Below are positions 8,357 to 17,661 of a DNA stretch of 64,000 nt, piece after piece (within the stretch, counting starts at the first letter, position 1; the number at the start of each line of letters is the position of its first letter). A program made the translations under genes and the position numbers. The notes under the pieces are model-generated. The model was given only the letters and a program-made list of their open reading frames with translations, did no database searches and was not told the origin of the DNA. This DNA comes from Curtobacterium sp. MCBD17_013. GTDB taxonomy: Bacteria; Actinomycetota; Actinomycetes; Actinomycetales; Microbacteriaceae. The stretch lies in NCBI RefSeq assembly GCF_003234565.1, contig NZ_QKTU01000014.1, forward strand, positions 1 through 64,000, written 5' to 3'.

Positions 8357-9331
8357 ATGGAAGGAACCGCCCGTATCACCCGGGAGCGCAGGGTCGCGAC
8401 GAGCCAGGACGTCGAGCAGGCGCGGGTGTTGTTGCAGACCACGCACCACGCCGTCGGCTGGGACGTCCAGGCTGACGCCGACGGCCGGCCGTTCGGTTTC
8501 CGACACACCGTCACCGGGACCGGACTGCTGTCGCTCGCGTCCACCCGGCTGACCGGGATGGTGTCGGGTGAACTCGAGACGTCGGCCGACGAGTACGTCG
8601 TCGCGTGGCTCAAGGAGGGCAGCGGCTCCATCGCGGGCCTCGACGTGTCCGAGGGCGAACCCGTCCTCTACCCGACCGGGTCGTTCCCCTTCCGCTACGA
8701 CGGCTTCGACAAGGACCTGCTCCACGTGGATCGGTCGATCGTCGAGGAGGTCGCGGCGGAACGCGGGGGCTGGGCTCCGGGACCGCTCGGGTTCGACCAC
8801 GACCACATCCCCACGGGCGACGCCCGCTCGGCGTGGTGGGCCATGGTGCGGCAGGTCGCGGTGACGCTCATCAGCGGTCCCGCGACCGTGACGCTCGACG
8901 CGGAGCGCGCGCTGGCGCGGACGGCTGCGGAGGGCCTCCTGGCCGCGTTCCCGCACTGGCCGGTCGTGCCGGCGACGGACCCCGACGGGGTCGGGACGGC
9001 CGCGGAAGCCCGGATCGCTGCCGCCGAGCGCTTCATCCGCGAGCACGCCACGAGCCCGATCGGCATCACCGATGTCGCCGCCGCGGCCGGGATGAGCATG
9101 CGCGGGCTGCAGGAGGCGTTCAACCGGACGCACGGGATGACGCCCACCACGTACCTCCGTCGCGTTCGGCTCAGCATGGTGCGGGACCGGTTGCTCGCGG
9201 CCGACCACCGCACGGACACCGTCGCCGAGATCGCGGGGGCGCACGGATTCGGCCACAAGGGACGCTTCGCCGCGGCCTACGCCGCCGAGTTCGGCGAGGC
9301 CCCGAACACGACGCTGCGCCGCGACGGCTGA
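8357..9331 (+). CDS. AraC-family transcriptional regulator
   Basis: A 324-residue regulator. The N-terminal about 190 residues form the sensing part, similar to AraC-binding-like (TetR-unrelated) regulators of catabolic genes. The C-terminal about 100 residues hold the two helix-turn-helix units: ITDVAAAAGMSMRGLQEAF and TVAEIAGAHGFGHKGRFAAA. I chose the ATG at 8357 over an in-frame start 105 bases upstream because the upstream stretch holds the direct repeats that look like its operator. No catabolic target gene is adjacent except the small membrane protein downstream, so the regulon is unknown. Confidence 0.87.
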   Translation: MEGTARITRERRVATSQDVEQARVLLQTTHHAVGWDVQADADGRPFGFRHTVTGTGLLSLASTRLTGMVSGELETSADEYVVAWLKEGSGSIAGLDVSEGEPVLYPTGSFPFRYDGFDKDLLHVDRSIVEEVAAERGGWAPGPLGFDHDHIPTGDARSAWWAMVRQVAVTLISGPATVTLDAERALARTAAEGLLAAFPHWPVVPATDPDGVGTAAEARIAAAERFIREHATSPIGITDVAAAAGMSMRGLQEAFNRTHGMTPTTYLRRVRLSMVRDRLLAADHRTDTVAEIAGAHGFGHKGRFAAAYAAEFGEAPNTTLRRDG

Positions 9332-9376
9332 CCCGACGCGGCGCACGGCGGCGTAACACGTCGGGCGGATTCGGAG

Positions 9377-9405
9377 TTGACTCAGGTGCTGATCACCGCT
9401 ACGGC
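9377..9405 (+). promoter_or_regulatory. Possible promoter of the small membrane protein
   Basis: TTGACT (9377-9382) and TACGGC (9400-9405) are separated by 17 bases and lie 46 bases before the TTG start at 9452. The -10 match is weak. Confidence 0.3.
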
Positions 9406-9451
9406 GAACCCGCCGTGGCGTAGCGGACTAACGCAACACCAGGAGGACCTC

Positions 9452-9730
9452 TTGATCGGTCTCATCATCAGCTTGATCATCATCGGCCTGATCGCCGGTG
9501 CGCTCGCCCGCCTCATCATCCCCGGCCGGCAGTCCATGGGCATCATCGCGACCATCGTGCTCGGCATCATCGGCTCGTTCGTGGGTGGGTTCCTCGGGTT
9601 CCTCATCTTCCAGCACGACCCGATGGACGGCTTCTTCCAGCCTGCCGGGATCATCGGGTCGATCATCGGCGCGGTCATCGTGCTGTTCATCTACACGCGG
9701 TTCGCGGGGCGCGGGGCTGCTCGCCGCTGA
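9452..9730 (+). CDS. GlsB/YeaQ/YmgE-family stress membrane protein
   Basis: A 92-residue hydrophobic protein of the transglycosylase-associated family, small inner-membrane proteins of unknown mechanism often induced by stress. It has three predicted membrane segments: the N-terminal GLIISLIIIGLIAGALARLI, the central IIATIVLGIIGSFVGGFLGF and the C-terminal IIGSIIGAVIVLFIY. A short GR turn (IPGRQSMG) follows the first segment, as is usual in this family. The TTG start is chosen because AGGAGG (9441-9446) lies five bases upstream; starts further upstream would add a non-hydrophobic extension and lack such a site. Confidence 0.85.
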   Translation: MIGLIISLIIIGLIAGALARLIIPGRQSMGIIATIVLGIIGSFVGGFLGFLIFQHDPMDGFFQPAGIIGSIIGAVIVLFIYTRFAGRGAARR

Positions 9731-9770
9731 CCACCGGTCTCCGGGCTCCCGGTCCTCTGGAGCCTCGAAA

Positions 9771-9818
9771 TCGCAGAACATGCCGCTCACGTGTGAACGT
9801 GAGCGGCATGTTCTGCGA
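9771..9818. terminator. Perfect 22-bp hairpin between convergent genes
   Basis: The arms 9771-9792 and 9797-9818 are exactly complementary over 22 bases with a four-base loop. There is no U-tract. It sits between the ends of the membrane protein and the arabinofuranosidase, so a bidirectional terminator is likely. The unusual perfection could also mark a dispersed palindromic repeat. Confidence 0.65.
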
Positions 9819-9842
9819 TCTGGCCGGTGCTTTCGGCACGGT

Positions 9843-9877
9843 GGCCGGGGCCGGCCCCGGCCGGGGCCGGCCGGGAC
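9843..9877. repeat. GGCCGGGGCC-type GC palindromes
   Basis: Just downstream of the 22-bp hairpin, overlapping GGCCGG/CCGGCC units form a short, self-complementary GC tract up to the end of the arabinofuranosidase gene. It may add to termination. Confidence 0.4.
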
Positions 9878-9880
9878 CGG

Positions 9881-11416
9881 TCAGGCCTGGGTGACCTCGA
9901 CCTCCAGGACCGCCCACGACAGCGGCGGCAGGGTGGTGCGGAGCGCGCCGTCCTGGACCGACGCCTGCAGCGATGTGAGGCCGACGGCGTCCTGCGCCGC
10001 CTCGGTGTTCGCGGTGAAGCGGTCCCCGCCCTCGGGGATCGTCAGGACCTCGGCACGCGTGACCTGACCGGCCGTGAAGCCGCGGAGGGCCACGGTGACG
10101 TCCGACGCCTCCTCGAGACCGCGGTTGGCGACGAACACCGCGACGCGGCCGCGGTCGGCGTCGTACGTGACGCTCGCGTCGACGACGTCGGCGTCCCCGT
10201 ACTGGGACGAGGCGAACCGGTCGCTCCGGACGACGGTGCGGAGGATGTCACCGCGGGCGAGTTCCGCGGTGCGGGCGAACGGCCAGTAGATGGTCTGACG
10301 CCACGCGGGACCGTTCTCCTCGCTGCGGATCGGCGCGATCACGTTGACCAGCTGGGCCTGGTTCGCGATCGTGACGCGGTCGCCGTGGCGGAGGAGCGAG
10401 TTGAGGAAGGTACCGACGACCACCGCGTCGGTGACGTTGTACTGGTCCTCGATGAGCCGCGGGTGCTCGCGCCACTGGGCCTTGCCGACGACGTGCGGCT
10501 GGTCCTCGGTCTCGAGCCCGCGCTGGTACCAGACGTTCCACTCGTCGAACGAGACGTTGACGACCTTGGAGGACTGGCGCTTCGCCTTCACGGCGTCGGC
10601 CGTGGCCACGACGGACTCGATGAAGTAGTCCATGTCGTTCGCGCTCGCGAGGAACGACAGCGCGTCGCCGTCGTGCTCCTGGTAGTACGCGTGCATCGAG
10701 ATGTAGTCGACCTCGTCGTAGGCGTGCGACAGGACCGTGTGCTCCCAGGACCCGAAGGTCGGCATGTGCGAGTTCGACGAGCCGACCGCGACGAGTTCGA
10801 TCGTCGGGTCGACGAGCTTCATCGCCTTGCCGGCCTCCTGCGCCAGGCGGCCGTACTCGTCGGCGGTCTTGTGGCCGATCTGCCAGGGGCCGTCGAGCTC
10901 GTTGCCGAGGTTCCACACGCGGATGTCGAACGGCTCCTCGGCTCCGTTGGCGCGACGCTTGTCCGACCACTCCGTGCCGCCCGGGTGGTTCGCGTACTCG
11001 ACGATGGCACGGGCCTCCTCGACGCCGCGGGTGCCGAGGTTGATGGCCTCCATGACCTCGACCCCCGCCTCCTTGGCCCAGGCGGCGAACTCGTGCAGAC
11101 CGAAGGCGTTGGTCTCGACCGTGTGCCAGGCGCCGTCGAGCCGGCGGGGACGCTGCTCGACGGGGCCGACCCCGTCCTCCCAGCGGTAGCCGGAGACGAA
11201 GTTGCCGCCCGGGTAGCGGACGATCGAGACGCCCATCTCGCGGGTGAGGTCGAGCACGTCACGGCGGAACCCGTGTTCGTCGGCGTTCGGGTGGCCGGGC
11301 TCGTAGATCCCGGTGTAGACGCATCGGCCCATGTGCTCGACGAACGAGCCGAACAGTCGGCGCGGAACGGGACCGACGATGAACTCGCGGTCGACGGTGA
11401 TGGTTGCGGTGGACAT
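9881..11416 (-). CDS. Alpha-N-arabinofuranosidase, GH51
   Basis: A 511-residue glycoside hydrolase of family 51, which releases terminal arabinofuranose from arabinan or arabinoxylan oligosaccharides by a retaining mechanism. The acid/base glutamate is E173 in WNLGNELDG, and the nucleophile is E292 in SFDEWNVWY. Full family length is present, with the (beta/alpha)8 barrel followed by a C-terminal beta domain. There is no signal peptide, so it acts on imported oligosaccharides in the cytoplasm. The ATG at 11416 is preceded by GTGAGGAC. It lies downstream of a LacI-type repressor gene and a palindromic operator. Confidence 0.93.
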   Translation of the reverse strand: MSTATITVDREFIVGPVPRRLFGSFVEHMGRCVYTGIYEPGHPNADEHGFRRDVLDLTREMGVSIVRYPGGNFVSGYRWEDGVGPVEQRPRRLDGAWHTVETNAFGLHEFAAWAKEAGVEVMEAINLGTRGVEEARAIVEYANHPGGTEWSDKRRANGAEEPFDIRVWNLGNELDGPWQIGHKTADEYGRLAQEAGKAMKLVDPTIELVAVGSSNSHMPTFGSWEHTVLSHAYDEVDYISMHAYYQEHDGDALSFLASANDMDYFIESVVATADAVKAKRQSSKVVNVSFDEWNVWYQRGLETEDQPHVVGKAQWREHPRLIEDQYNVTDAVVVGTFLNSLLRHGDRVTIANQAQLVNVIAPIRSEENGPAWRQTIYWPFARTAELARGDILRTVVRSDRFASSQYGDADVVDASVTYDADRGRVAVFVANRGLEEASDVTVALRGFTAGQVTRAEVLTIPEGGDRFTANTEAAQDAVGLTSLQASVQDGALRTTLPPLSWAVLEVEVTQA

Positions 11417-11463
11417 GCGCGATGTGGTCCTCACGTCGTCGTGTGGTGGTGGTCGCTCCCGTT

Positions 11464-11477
11464 TTACATCGTTGTAA
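11464..11477. promoter_or_regulatory. LacI-type operator
   Basis: TTACATCGTTGTAA is a near-perfect inverted repeat (TTACA/TGTAA arms, central CG) lying 48 bases upstream of the arabinofuranosidase start and beyond the end of the lacI-type gene. Size and central CG fit LacI-family operators. Confidence 0.65.
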
Positions 11478-11584
11478 CTCGCCTCCACAAGCCGCCGTCG
11501 GCGCGTCGTGCCGACGGCGGTGAGCGTTGGGGCTCCGCGCTGGGCCGCGCGTCCCGCCCGGCCGGCCCGCTCATCCGGGGGGTG

Positions 11585-12598
11585 TCAGCCCCGGCGCGGG
11601 GCGACGCTCGCACGCTCGACGATGTGGTGCGGCACGACCTGCACGATCCGCGGCGCGTCCGGGTCCTCGATCCGGCGTTCGAGCGCGGTCAGGGCGGCCT
11701 CGGCGATCGCACGCTTGTCGAACGAGACGGTGGTCAGCGACGGCACCGCGAACGAGGCCTCCTCGATGTCGTCGAACCCGACCACCGAGACGTCCTCGGG
11801 CACGCGGACGCCACGGTCGGCGAGGACGTGGAGCACACCGAGCGCCATGGAGTCCGTGAAGCAGAACACGGCATCCGGCGACCCGTGCTGGTCGAGGAAC
11901 CGGGACATCGCTGCGGCGGCGGCCGAGGTCGACCACGATCCGACGGCGATCGACAGGGTCGGGTCCTCGGGCAGGCCGGCCTCGCGGAGCGCCGCGCGGT
12001 GCCCCTCGTGTCGGGTCTCGCTCGAGGCGGTGCGGAAGGAGTCGTCCGAGGTGCCGAGCAGCACGATCCGTCGATGCCCGGTGGCGATGAGCAGACGGCC
12101 GACGTCGCGGCCGGCCGCGAAGCTGTCCACGTGGACCTGGTCCACGTCCTGCGGCTCCACCTCGCCGATCACCACGGTCGGCGGCAGACCCCGCCCGTTC
12201 GCCACGACACTCTCGCCGAGGGTGACCGGATTGAGCACGAGGCCGTCGACCAGGTGGGCCCGCGCCCGCGAGATGAGGTCGATCTCGCGCGCGGGGTCCG
12301 ACCCGGTCTGGTCGATCTGGACCGCCCACCCGTGCCCGCGCGCCAGCTCGACGAACGCACGGGCGAGCTCGGCCGAGTACGACGTCCCGAGGTCGGGCAG
12401 TGCGAGCGCGATCGTGCCGGACCGGCCGTTGCGCAACCCCCGCGCCGACAGGTTCGGGACGTAGTCGAGCTCGGCGAGGGCCGCCTCCACCCGTTGCCGG
12501 GTGTCGGGGCGCACCGGAACGCCGCCGTTGATCACGTTGGACACCGTCTTTGGCGACACCCCGGCGAGGGCGGCCACGTCCCGCACCGTCGGACGCAT
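11585..12598 (-). CDS. LacI-family repressor, probable arabinoside regulator
   Basis: A 337-residue LacI/GalR protein. The DNA-binding head is at residues 3-25 (TVRDVAALAGVSPKTVSNVI), followed by the hinge YVPNLSARGLRNGRSGTIAL and a periplasmic-binding-like effector domain. It sits directly upstream of the GH51 gene on the same strand, and the operator at 11464-11477 lies between them. The simplest reading is arabinose or arabino-oligosaccharide derepression of the GH51 gene. The effector is inferred from the neighbour, not from the protein. Confidence 0.92.
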   Translation of the reverse strand: MRPTVRDVAALAGVSPKTVSNVINGGVPVRPDTRQRVEAALAELDYVPNLSARGLRNGRSGTIALALPDLGTSYSAELARAFVELARGHGWAVQIDQTGSDPAREIDLISRARAHLVDGLVLNPVTLGESVVANGRGLPPTVVIGEVEPQDVDQVHVDSFAAGRDVGRLLIATGHRRIVLLGTSDDSFRTASSETRHEGHRAALREAGLPEDPTLSIAVGSWSTSAAAAAMSRFLDQHGSPDAVFCFTDSMALGVLHVLADRGVRVPEDVSVVGFDDIEEASFAVPSLTTVSFDKRAIAEAALTALERRIEDPDAPRIVQVVPHHIVERASVAPRRG

Positions 12599-12606
12599 CG
12601 CCGTCG

Positions 12607-12612
12607 AGCCTA
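12607..12612 (-). promoter_or_regulatory. -10 box of the lacI-type gene
   Basis: TAGGCT on the minus strand ends 8 bases before the ATG at 12598, without a Shine-Dalgarno sequence. A leaderless transcript is likely. Confidence 0.5.
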
Positions 12613-12726
12613 TCGCCCGCGGGGACCCGGAACGGCGCCCGCGTGAGCGGGGCTCAGACCCGGGCCGTCCGTTCTCTGAGCGGTCGACCAGCTCCCGTGA
12701 CCCCGCCCGGTCCTCCACACGGGGGA

Positions 12727-12748
12727 CGTGCCCCGCACTGGGGGTCTC
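12727..12748 (+). promoter_or_regulatory. Shared surface-gene upstream element, copy A
   Basis: The core CCCCGCACTGGGGGTCTC (12731-12748) matches 16 of 18 bases of a minus-strand element at 47632-47649 upstream of the SipW-type operon. Three more bases upstream (CGT) are also conserved. It can fold as CCCC-GCACT-GGGG, and a preceding GGGGG at 12721-12725 could pair alternatively with the same CCCC. It ends 112 bases before the start of the large surface protein. I do not recognise the regulator. Confidence 0.45.
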
Positions 12749-12860
12749 GATGCAGGTGAATGGAACCGGCGGCGTCAGTACCTTGGGAGGACTCGGAACC
12801 CCGGTATCAGCCGCTGCGACCGAGCCGACCCGAACCCCCTGATCCGACAGGACCGCCGCC

Positions 12861-15800
12861 GTGTTCGCTGCCGCGACCGCGCGCCATCGCGCGCGCCCGA
12901 AGACCGCCCGCCGCCTCGCCGTGCTCGGCGTCGCACTCATGCTCGGCGGTGTGTCCGTCGGGCTCGCCACGACCGCGGCGGAGGCGGCGACCACGACCGC
13001 GACGACGCAGTACGCGCAGGAGGCGTTCACGGGCCCCTCGATCGCGGACTCGGGTTCCTTCATGAAGCCGACCCTGCCCGGTGGGACGAACATCGCCTGT
13101 CTCACGGCGGGGACGGACACGTCGCAGACCCCGGTCCCGGGCTGCGCCACCACGGCCGTCGACAGCAGCAACGGCGCGCTCCGCCTGACGGACGCGACGG
13201 GGACGAAGGTCGGCGGCGTGGGAGCCAAGGGCGCCGTCCCGATCGCCCAGGGCCTCGACGTGACGTTCGACTCCTACCAGTACGGCGGCAACGGCGCGGA
13301 CGGCATCGCGTTCTACCTCGCTGCCACCGACCCCTACGCGCCGAAGCCGCCGACCCAGACCGGTCCGACGGGTGGATCGCTCGGCTACAGCGCGAACCAC
13401 GACTACGGCTCGACGGCGAGCGGCCTGCCCTACGGGTACCTCGGGCTCGGACTGGACGCGTACGGCAACTACAAGACCACGACGTACAGCGGGACGAACT
13501 GCACCACCGGTGTCGCCTCGAACACCACGAACGGCAAGGCGAACGTCACTGTCCGCGGCCCCGGCAACGGGACGGTCGGCTACTGCTACATGGCGAGCTC
13601 CCAGCCCTCGGGTGCCCTGACCAAGGCCACGGTGTCCAGCCGGACGGACGCGGACGTGCCCGTCGAGATCGTCGTGAACACCTCGACGGCGACGGTGATG
13701 TCGAAGGGGATGACGGGTGCGAACGGCACCTCGGTCCTGCCGAGGACCGCCGTCCCCGCGGGCAACTGGGCGATCGTGTACGACTCGATCGGCGCCACCG
13801 CTGGGCCGCAGACCCTCATGGGCACCCTGCCGAACGTGACCACCTCCGGTGCCACGTTCCCCGCCAGCTGGATCGATCCGTCGACCGGGTACCCGTACAA
13901 GCTCACCTACGGGTGGGTCGGGTCGACCGGCGGCTCCTACGACGTCCACGAGGTGAACCAGTTCACCGCGACCTCGCTCACGGGCGCGGTGCCGCAGCTC
14001 GCGGCCACGGCGTCCGTGTCGGACCCCTCGCCACAGCGCGGCGACAGCGACACCTACACCGTCACGCCGGCCGTCGCCTCGAGCGGCGGTGCCGAGCAGG
14101 GCCTCGTCAAGGTCACCACCCGGTTCGACGCGGGTGCGACGCCGAACGCGGCGGGTGGTTCGGACGGCACCTGGAGCTGCGCGACGGACCCGTCCGACTC
14201 CAGCGGTCAGACCGTCGCGTGCACGGACTCCTCGGCCGCCGGCACGCAGCCCGGCACCGCCCTCCCCGCGATCCACATCCCGTACACCGTGAGCGGCGCC
14301 GTCGGCACGACCGCCACGGTCACCTCGACCGTCGCGTCGACCGACGCCCTCACCACCGCGTCCGCCCACGCGACCGCGACGGTCGCGCACGTCCCGACGG
14401 CCCTCCAGGTCTCGGCCTCGCCGGCCTCCATCACGGCCGGGGGTGCCACGACGGTGACGGCCGCCGTCACCACGACCGGCAGCCCGAGCAGCACGATCAC
14501 GGCCGCGACCGGCACCGTGACGTTCACGCAGGGCGGCACGACCGTGTGCAGGGCGGTCCCCGTCGCGAACGGCACCGCGTCGTGCTCCGTCGTCGAGAGC
14601 GCCGCCGGTCCGCACGTCGTGACCGCGACCTACTCGGGCGACACCACACGCTCCGGGTCCACGGGCACGGCGTCCGTCGACGTCGCGCTCCGCTCCTCGG
14701 CGTTCACCGTCGGCGCCTCACCGGCTCAGACCACGCGCGTCGGCGTCGAGCCGACCTACAGCGCGACCGGGCTGCCCTCGGGTGCGACCGGAACCGTGAC
14801 GTTCCTCGTCGACGGCACCGCCGCCTGCACCGCCGACGCGAGTACCACGACGCCCTCGTGCACGCAGCCCACCACGCTGGCGCTCGGCGACCACGTCGTG
14901 ACCGCGCGGTACTCCGGCGACGGCGCGACCGCCGCCTCCACGGCCACGAACACCGCGACCGTGCACGTCGGCCAGGCAGCCACGAGCTCGGCCACGACCG
15001 TCGACGGTCACACCACCGCGACCACGACGTACGGTGACGTCCCCACCTTCGGCGTGACGGGCCTCCCGTCCGACGCCGCGGGCACCGTGTCGTTCCGCGA
15101 CGCGTCCGCGGACACCGGGTCCGCCGACGCGCCCGCGCTGTGCCAGGTGACGTTGCCCGACACGTCCTGCACGCCGACGAGCACGCTCGACGCCGGTGCG
15201 CACCACATCGTCGCGACCTACGCCGGCACGACCGACGGTGACTACGCCGGCGGCACGTCCTCCGTCGCGACGCTCACGGTCGACCGGGTGCCGGCCGTCC
15301 CGATGGCCACCACCGTGAGCGACCCGACCCCGACCTTCGGCGACGAGCTCACCCTGTCGGCGACGGGCACACCCGCTGCAGCCAGCGGCACCATCGCGTT
15401 CACCGACGAGAGCGGCGCCCCGCTGTGCACCGTGCACCTGCCCGCGACCTCGTGCACCACGACCGCGCTGGCCGCCGGGGACCACACGGTCAGCGCGAGC
15501 TGGGACGGCGACACCGACCACGTGGGCGGTTCGAGCGACCCGGTCGCCGTGCACGTGGCGAAGGCCACCGCCGCCATCGGCGTGACGGCCGACGGCCACA
15601 CGAGCGACGCCGACACCGTGACCTACGGGACGAGCGCGCGCCTGACCGCCACGGGCCTCCCGAGCGGCGCCGCCAGCGACAGCGTCATCCGGTTCGCGAC
15701 GACCGGTGGCACCGTGCTCGGCACGGCCACGGCCGGGAGGCCCAGCATCGACACCGACGCCGCCCTCACCGCCGGCAGGTACCAGGTCATCGCGCACTGG

Positions 15801-17534
15801 GTCGGCGACGACGACCACGAGGCCGTCGACAGCCCGGTCGTGACGCTCGTCGTCCAGCGCGCCACCACGGCGATCGGGGCGACCATCGACGGCGGCAGCA
15901 CGAGTTCCGTGGACTACGGCGACACGGCCGCGCTCGCCGTGACGGACCTGCCCGCCGGTGCGTCGGGCACCGTCACGTGGGCGACGAGCGACGGGCTGGC
16001 GCTCGGCTCGGCGGACGTGCGCGACGGCGCAGCTGCCACCACGGTCACACCGTCGACCCTGCACAAGGGCAGCTACGCGATCACCGCGACGTACACGGGC
16101 GACACCGACCACGTCGGCAGCACGAGCCCGGCGGTCCAGCTCGTCGTCGCCGCGAGGTCGAGCAGCATCACCGCGAGCGTCAGCGACGACCATCCCGTCC
16201 ACGGCACGCCGGTCACCCTGACCGTCGCCGGCATCGCTCCGGGTGCCACCGGGACCGTGACGTTCACCGACGACGACCACCAGGTCCTCTGCTCCGTGCA
16301 GCTCCCAGCGCTCTCGTGCACGACCTCGGCCGCGCTGGGCGCCGGGACCCACACGGTGACGACGACGTTCGTCCCGGGCGACGACGACCACGCGCCCGCC
16401 ACGGCGACGCAGACCCTGACGATCACGGTCGCCAAGGCGCCCACGGCCGTCGCCGTCGTGCCGGCCAGTGGTGGCACGGGCGCCGGGGGTGGGAGCGGCA
16501 GCGGGACCGGGAGCGGCAGCGGGAGCGGCCCGGGTGGCGGCGGCGCGGGCGGCGGCAGCGGCGCTGGCCTCGGCACGATCGACACCACCTACGGCACCGG
16601 CGTGGTGTTGACCCCGACCGGGCTGCCCGCCGGCGCCACGGGCACGGTCACGTTCACCGACGACGCCGGCACGACCCTCTGCACCGTGCAACTCGGGCGC
16701 GCGACGAGCTGCACCACGGTCACCGACCTGCCGACCGGCACACACCAGGTGACGCCCGTCTACTCGGGTGACGCCGATCACGACGGCTCGACCGGCACGC
16801 CCATCACCATGCACGTGGCGCGGGCCGCGACCGCGGTCACGGTGCACGCTGCAGCGTCGAGCACCACGTGGGGCGACACGGTCACCCTGACGATCGGTGG
16901 CCTGCCCGCGCACGCCACCGGCACGGTCACCCTGCGCGTCGGCCACCGGGTGCTCTGCACGCTGACGCTCCCGCACACCACGTGCTCGACCGCGGGCATC
17001 GTGCCCGGCTCGGACACGGTCGCGGCGGCGTACACGGGCGACGACTCGTACGGACCCTCGTCGGCGACGACGGCGATCGTCGTGACGGCGATCCACACGG
17101 TCGAGCCGATCGTGGTCCCGTCGAAGGCGAGTGGGTCCTTCACGGCCACCTGGAAGCCGATCCCCGGTGCCACGGCCTACCGGATCGTCGTCTCCGCGAG
17201 CGGCGACCTCGCCCACGCGGTCGCGTCGCGCACCCTCGGTGCCGGTGCCACGACTGCCGTGTTCACCGGCCTCGACCCCGACACGACGTACTCGTACCGG
17301 GTCGAGGCGCTGAACCCCGACGGCGTCGTGCTCGGCATCCACGACGCGGTCGCCCGGACAGCGGTCGCCGCGGTCGTGTCCGTCGGGCAGCTCGCGTTCA
17401 CCGGGTCGGACATCGCGGTCGGCATGGTCGGCCTCGGCGCGCTGCTCCTCGTGCTCGCCGGCGCCCTGCTCGTCACCGCGAACCGGCTCCGGGAGCGGCG
17501 GCCGGGCCCGACGCGGCGGAGCGGTACGGTCTGA
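12861..17534 (+). CDS. Sortase-anchored surface protein, lectin-like head and Ig-like repeats
   Basis: A 1557-residue exported protein. Residues 1-42 form a signal peptide ending AAEA. About 45-375 resemble a bacterial L-type lectin domain (FDSYQYGGNGADGIAFYLA), followed by a DUF11-like segment to about 510. Nine Ig-like repeats of about 95 residues follow, most with GTVTF and a paired-cysteine LCTVxLPxTSC element and ending YSGD. A Gly/Ser linker interrupts repeat 8 (about 1205-1237). A fibronectin-III-like domain, the sorting motif LAFTG (1511-1515), a membrane segment and an Arg-rich tail end the protein. LAxTG is the class E sortase signal of high-GC Gram-positives. A role in adhesion to glycans is inferred. 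GTG start, AGGA upstream. Confidence 0.88.
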   Translation: MFAAATARHRARPKTARRLAVLGVALMLGGVSVGLATTAAEAATTTATTQYAQEAFTGPSIADSGSFMKPTLPGGTNIACLTAGTDTSQTPVPGCATTAVDSSNGALRLTDATGTKVGGVGAKGAVPIAQGLDVTFDSYQYGGNGADGIAFYLAATDPYAPKPPTQTGPTGGSLGYSANHDYGSTASGLPYGYLGLGLDAYGNYKTTTYSGTNCTTGVASNTTNGKANVTVRGPGNGTVGYCYMASSQPSGALTKATVSSRTDADVPVEIVVNTSTATVMSKGMTGANGTSVLPRTAVPAGNWAIVYDSIGATAGPQTLMGTLPNVTTSGATFPASWIDPSTGYPYKLTYGWVGSTGGSYDVHEVNQFTATSLTGAVPQLAATASVSDPSPQRGDSDTYTVTPAVASSGGAEQGLVKVTTRFDAGATPNAAGGSDGTWSCATDPSDSSGQTVACTDSSAAGTQPGTALPAIHIPYTVSGAVGTTATVTSTVASTDALTTASAHATATVAHVPTALQVSASPASITAGGATTVTAAVTTTGSPSSTITAATGTVTFTQGGTTVCRAVPVANGTASCSVVESAAGPHVVTATYSGDTTRSGSTGTASVDVALRSSAFTVGASPAQTTRVGVEPTYSATGLPSGATGTVTFLVDGTAACTADASTTTPSCTQPTTLALGDHVVTARYSGDGATAASTATNTATVHVGQAATSSATTVDGHTTATTTYGDVPTFGVTGLPSDAAGTVSFRDASADTGSADAPALCQVTLPDTSCTPTSTLDAGAHHIVATYAGTTDGDYAGGTSSVATLTVDRVPAVPMATTVSDPTPTFGDELTLSATGTPAAASGTIAFTDESGAPLCTVHLPATSCTTTALAAGDHTVSASWDGDTDHVGGSSDPVAVHVAKATAAIGVTADGHTSDADTVTYGTSARLTATGLPSGAASDSVIRFATTGGTVLGTATAGRPSIDTDAALTAGRYQVIAHWVGDDDHEAVDSPVVTLVVQRATTAIGATIDGGSTSSVDYGDTAALAVTDLPAGASGTVTWATSDGLALGSADVRDGAAATTVTPSTLHKGSYAITATYTGDTDHVGSTSPAVQLVVAARSSSITASVSDDHPVHGTPVTLTVAGIAPGATGTVTFTDDDHQVLCSVQLPALSCTTSAALGAGTHTVTTTFVPGDDDHAPATATQTLTITVAKAPTAVAVVPASGGTGAGGGSGSGTGSGSGSGPGGGGAGGGSGAGLGTIDTTYGTGVVLTPTGLPAGATGTVTFTDDAGTTLCTVQLGRATSCTTVTDLPTGTHQVTPVYSGDADHDGSTGTPITMHVARAATAVTVHAAASSTTWGDTVTLTIGGLPAHATGTVTLRVGHRVLCTLTLPHTTCSTAGIVPGSDTVAAAYTGDDSYGPSSATTAIVVTAIHTVEPIVVPSKASGSFTATWKPIPGATAYRIVVSASGDLAHAVASRTLGAGATTAVFTGLDPDTTYSYRVEALNPDGVVLGIHDAVARTAVAAVVSVGQLAFTGSDIAVGMVGLGALLLVLAGALLVTANRLRERRPGPTRRSGTV

Positions 17535-17583
17535 GCCCTGCGTCCCCGGCGGTCGGGTCTCCCCGTCGCCGGGGCGCGTGCCG

Positions 17584-17621
17584 ACGACGAGTGCGCGGTC
17601 GGACGACCGCGCACTCGTCGT
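17584..17621. terminator. Bidirectional terminator hairpin
   Basis: Arms 17584-17600 and 17605-17621 are fully complementary over 17 bases with a GGAC loop, between the convergent surface-protein and methyltransferase genes. Confidence 0.7.
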
Positions 17622-17661
17622 CCGTGCGCGCGCGTTCCCGCGTGTTCGTTCTCGGGCGTCG

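Noticed and set aside
12599-12860. Additional small open frames in the largest gene-free gap
   Set aside because: Frames here are short and without ribosome binding sites; the gap is explained by two divergent promoters and the shared element.
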